This document shows, piece after piece, positions 62,501 through 64,000 of a DNA stretch of 64,000 nucleotides. Position 1 is the stretch's first letter. Each line of letters opens with the position of its first letter. The stretch lies in assembly GCA_965223435.1 (NCBI GenBank), contig CBDCWQ010000019.1:1-64000 (forward strand). The letters are read 5' to 3'. The notes under the pieces were generated by a model that saw nothing but the letters and a program-made list of their open reading frames with translations, did no database searches and was not told where the DNA came from. The DNA is from CBDCWQ01 sp965223435 (GTDB lineage Bacteria > Myxococcota > Kuafuiibacteriia > Kuafuiibacteriales > Kuafuiibacteriaceae). Both the position numbers and the translations under genes were made by a program.

Positions 62501-64000
62501 ATGCTGCGCAGTATGCTTTGGGCGATAGCCCTCGTTGTTGGAACCACAGTTCCTGAGGCGAGCGGCACACCAGAACAGACACAAGGTTTCTCCGGTTCGC
62601 TTGCCGCCGGCTGGAACCTGGTGGCGATCCCATACGATCGGGCTGAGCTCCCGCGCTCGTGGACGGCGCTCAAGATTTGGCCCGTTTCGCACCACGACGA
62701 ACCCATGGCGGCGTTGGATCTCACGCATCACGGCTCTCGGCACCTCGAGCTTCGCCACGGTGGATATTGGGTGCACACAGAAAACGCACAACCGTTCTGG
62801 GTTCGGGCCGCGCCTCAAACACACGCATTGCCTTTGTCGACCTCCTCGTCAAGGTGGCCATTCCTCGGCGCCAAAGGCAACGATGGTCCCGTGGAGCTGG
62901 GCGCACTCCGGGTGGTCCGCTGGGACCCAGAAGCTGCAGCTTATGTACAGGCGGATACCAACGGTCGTTTTCAGCTTGGCCAAGGCTACTTTGGATATCG
63001 GCGTTCTGTGCCCTCGAGTCGCGATGGCTCTCGTCCAAGAGCTGTGTCGCAACCGGTGACCGTTCCGGGACAATTTGAGCGCCCGACCACGCTCGCAATC
63101 ACCGATGGCTCCGGCCTTTTGGTACGGACAGCGCTATCCCGCACGCTCGACGGCATGCAGGCGCATGTGGCCTACGTGGTTCGCCCTGAAGGACAAAGTC
63201 AGGGCAATGAAATTTACTACCACCGAAGCGACACCGCTGGAAAGCCGAAGAGCTATTCACAACCACCGCCATGGCCGATGTTGGTTCCGGGCTCAGTACG
63301 AGATCTTGCGCTGGCCGCCCGGGGCAATCGAGTAAGCATTGGGTGGATCGCAAATGGGGTCTCGCAAACGAAGGAGACGCAAGTGGTTGTGGTGGAAAGC
63401 ATCGATGGTGGTCAATCTTTTGGGGCGAAGAAGGTCGTGCGCATGAACGGTGCCTGGAAACGTGGGCTCGATATCGCCTACGACCGATCCTCGAATCACC
63501 ATATGGTTTGGGGAGAAGCAAATAAGGCCTACTACCTTAAGAATCTCGAAGGCATCCCCTCAAACGTGTTTGACAACGAACGCCGCAGGCTTCGTCGAGA
63601 AGAGACCAAGTACCTTCGAAAAGAGGTGCCGAACGGCCACAATCCCTGCGCATGCATCGACTGTTGGTGTGAAGAATCCTATGTACTGGGTGCTGACTCA
63701 ACCGATGCCGCTCATGACTCCGCGCCAAGCGGGTTTCATGTGTACCGGCTCGAACGACACGTATTGCATCCATCACTTCATATTGTGAACGACCAGGTCA
63801 GTATCGTTGCTCGGCAAACGAGACTTTGGGACCCTGAGCCGGTCATCGATCCGGCTTGGTCGGCAAGGACGACTTCTCCCCTTTACGGCGAAGAAAAAAT
63901 CGGTCACGAGGGGCTTCCCATCCGGCGGATCGAGGGTTGGGGAACCGTGTGGAAGAAAGAGTATGAACCAGGGGATGAAGCGCTATGGAAGGCCACAGGT
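62501..64000 (+). CDS. Giant-family protein E, N-terminal part (runs off the window)
   Basis: 500 codons are visible without a stop. ATG 62501 lies 9 nt from AGGAG; ATG 62495 is closer and less likely. Signal peptide about 1-22 (LWAIALVVGTTVPEASG), then LAAGWNLVAIPY, HGGYWVHT, the sialidase-like propeller with SIDGGQSF, HMVWGEANKAYYL and NVFD, and the cluster CACIDCWC (Cys383/385/388/390) followed by EESY. It is clearly a paralogue of protein C: the same order, spacing and many identical blocks through RQTRLWDPEPV and DEALW. Confidence 0.85.
   Translation, partial: MLRSMLWAIALVVGTTVPEASGTPEQTQGFSGSLAAGWNLVAIPYDRAELPRSWTALKIWPVSHHDEPMAALDLTHHGSRHLELRHGGYWVHTENAQPFWVRAAPQTHALPLSTSSSRWPFLGAKGNDGPVELGALRVVRWDPEAAAYVQADTNGRFQLGQGYFGYRRSVPSSRDGSRPRAVSQPVTVPGQFERPTTLAITDGSGLLVRTALSRTLDGMQAHVAYVVRPEGQSQGNEIYYHRSDTAGKPKSYSQPPPWPMLVPGSVRDLALAARGNRVSIGWIANGVSQTKETQVVVVESIDGGQSFGAKKVVRMNGAWKRGLDIAYDRSSNHHMVWGEANKAYYLKNLEGIPSNVFDNERRRLRREETKYLRKEVPNGHNPCACIDCWCEESYVLGADSTDAAHDSAPSGFHVYRLERHVLHPSLHIVNDQVSIVARQTRLWDPEPVIDPAWSARTTSPLYGEEKIGHEGLPIRRIEGWGTVWKKEYEPGDEALWKATG

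Noticed and set aside
1..64000. tRNA or rRNA genes
   Set aside because: I looked in the gaps for cloverleaf-like or rRNA-like sequence and saw none; a covariance-model scan would be decisive.

Overview
The window is a moderately high-GC bacterial chromosome segment. Three things point to a myxococcal or other former-deltaproteobacterial lineage: a DUF1592/DUF1552 secreted pair, a Cys-rich 'finding-organism' type lipoprotein, and large PKD, propeller and giant secreted proteins. The Na+-pumping NQR operon would suit a marine or saline habitat. The taxonomy is inference; there is no rRNA gene or marker protein here.

Layout. 0-1.8 kb: IS66-type transposase. 2.4-5.6 kb: AT-richer PKD/malectin lipoprotein, probably acquired. 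5.8-6.8 kb: Gly-rich, beta-helix-like protein. 6.8-14.1 kb: complete nqrABCDEF-apbE-nqrM operon, in which nqrC carries an apparent single-base frameshift. 14.3-17.7 kb: DUF1592-type and DUF1552 genes. 17.8-19.3 kb: 5'-truncated trypsin-like protease with Ig/PKD repeats. 19.4-48.6 kb: three giant secreted proteins (about 3432, 3381 and 2685 aa), the first two on the minus strand and the third divergent from the second. 48.9-54.5 kb: HNH protein, decayed ISNCY-like transposase and an IS21 element (istA, istB and accessory ORFs). 54.5-58 kb: DUF5063 protein and a lipoprotein with ten exact 47-residue Cys repeats. 58.3-64 kb: a second divergent pair of the giant family (1305 aa, and one running off the window end).

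The most striking content is the giant family (called A-E here). Members share an export signal, a 'PGWNL' start, a sialidase/BNR-like propeller with a CxCxxCWC cluster, and a helical-barrel domain marked by YTQGIALAQ, VTGANAW, VTEHNLD and AIDNCSWL. Their C-termini differ completely. Protein A has eight tandem winged-helix-like units in four ~180-residue periods; B has a unique ~540-residue tail; C has two 'PSWVR' repeats of a type I associate with ammonia-oxidising archaea, plus two Asp-rich, Ca-binding-like motifs; D lacks the propeller. A and B also carry a repressor-like HTH segment. Conserved N-terminus with swapped C-terminus in tandem and divergent copies suggests a modular secreted enzyme or adhesin system that I cannot match to any described family.

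The NQR genes form one metabolic unit: six pump subunits, the flavin transferase that loads FMN on NqrB and NqrC, and the iron-site maturation factor. The remainder is secreted or surface proteins and mobile DNA.
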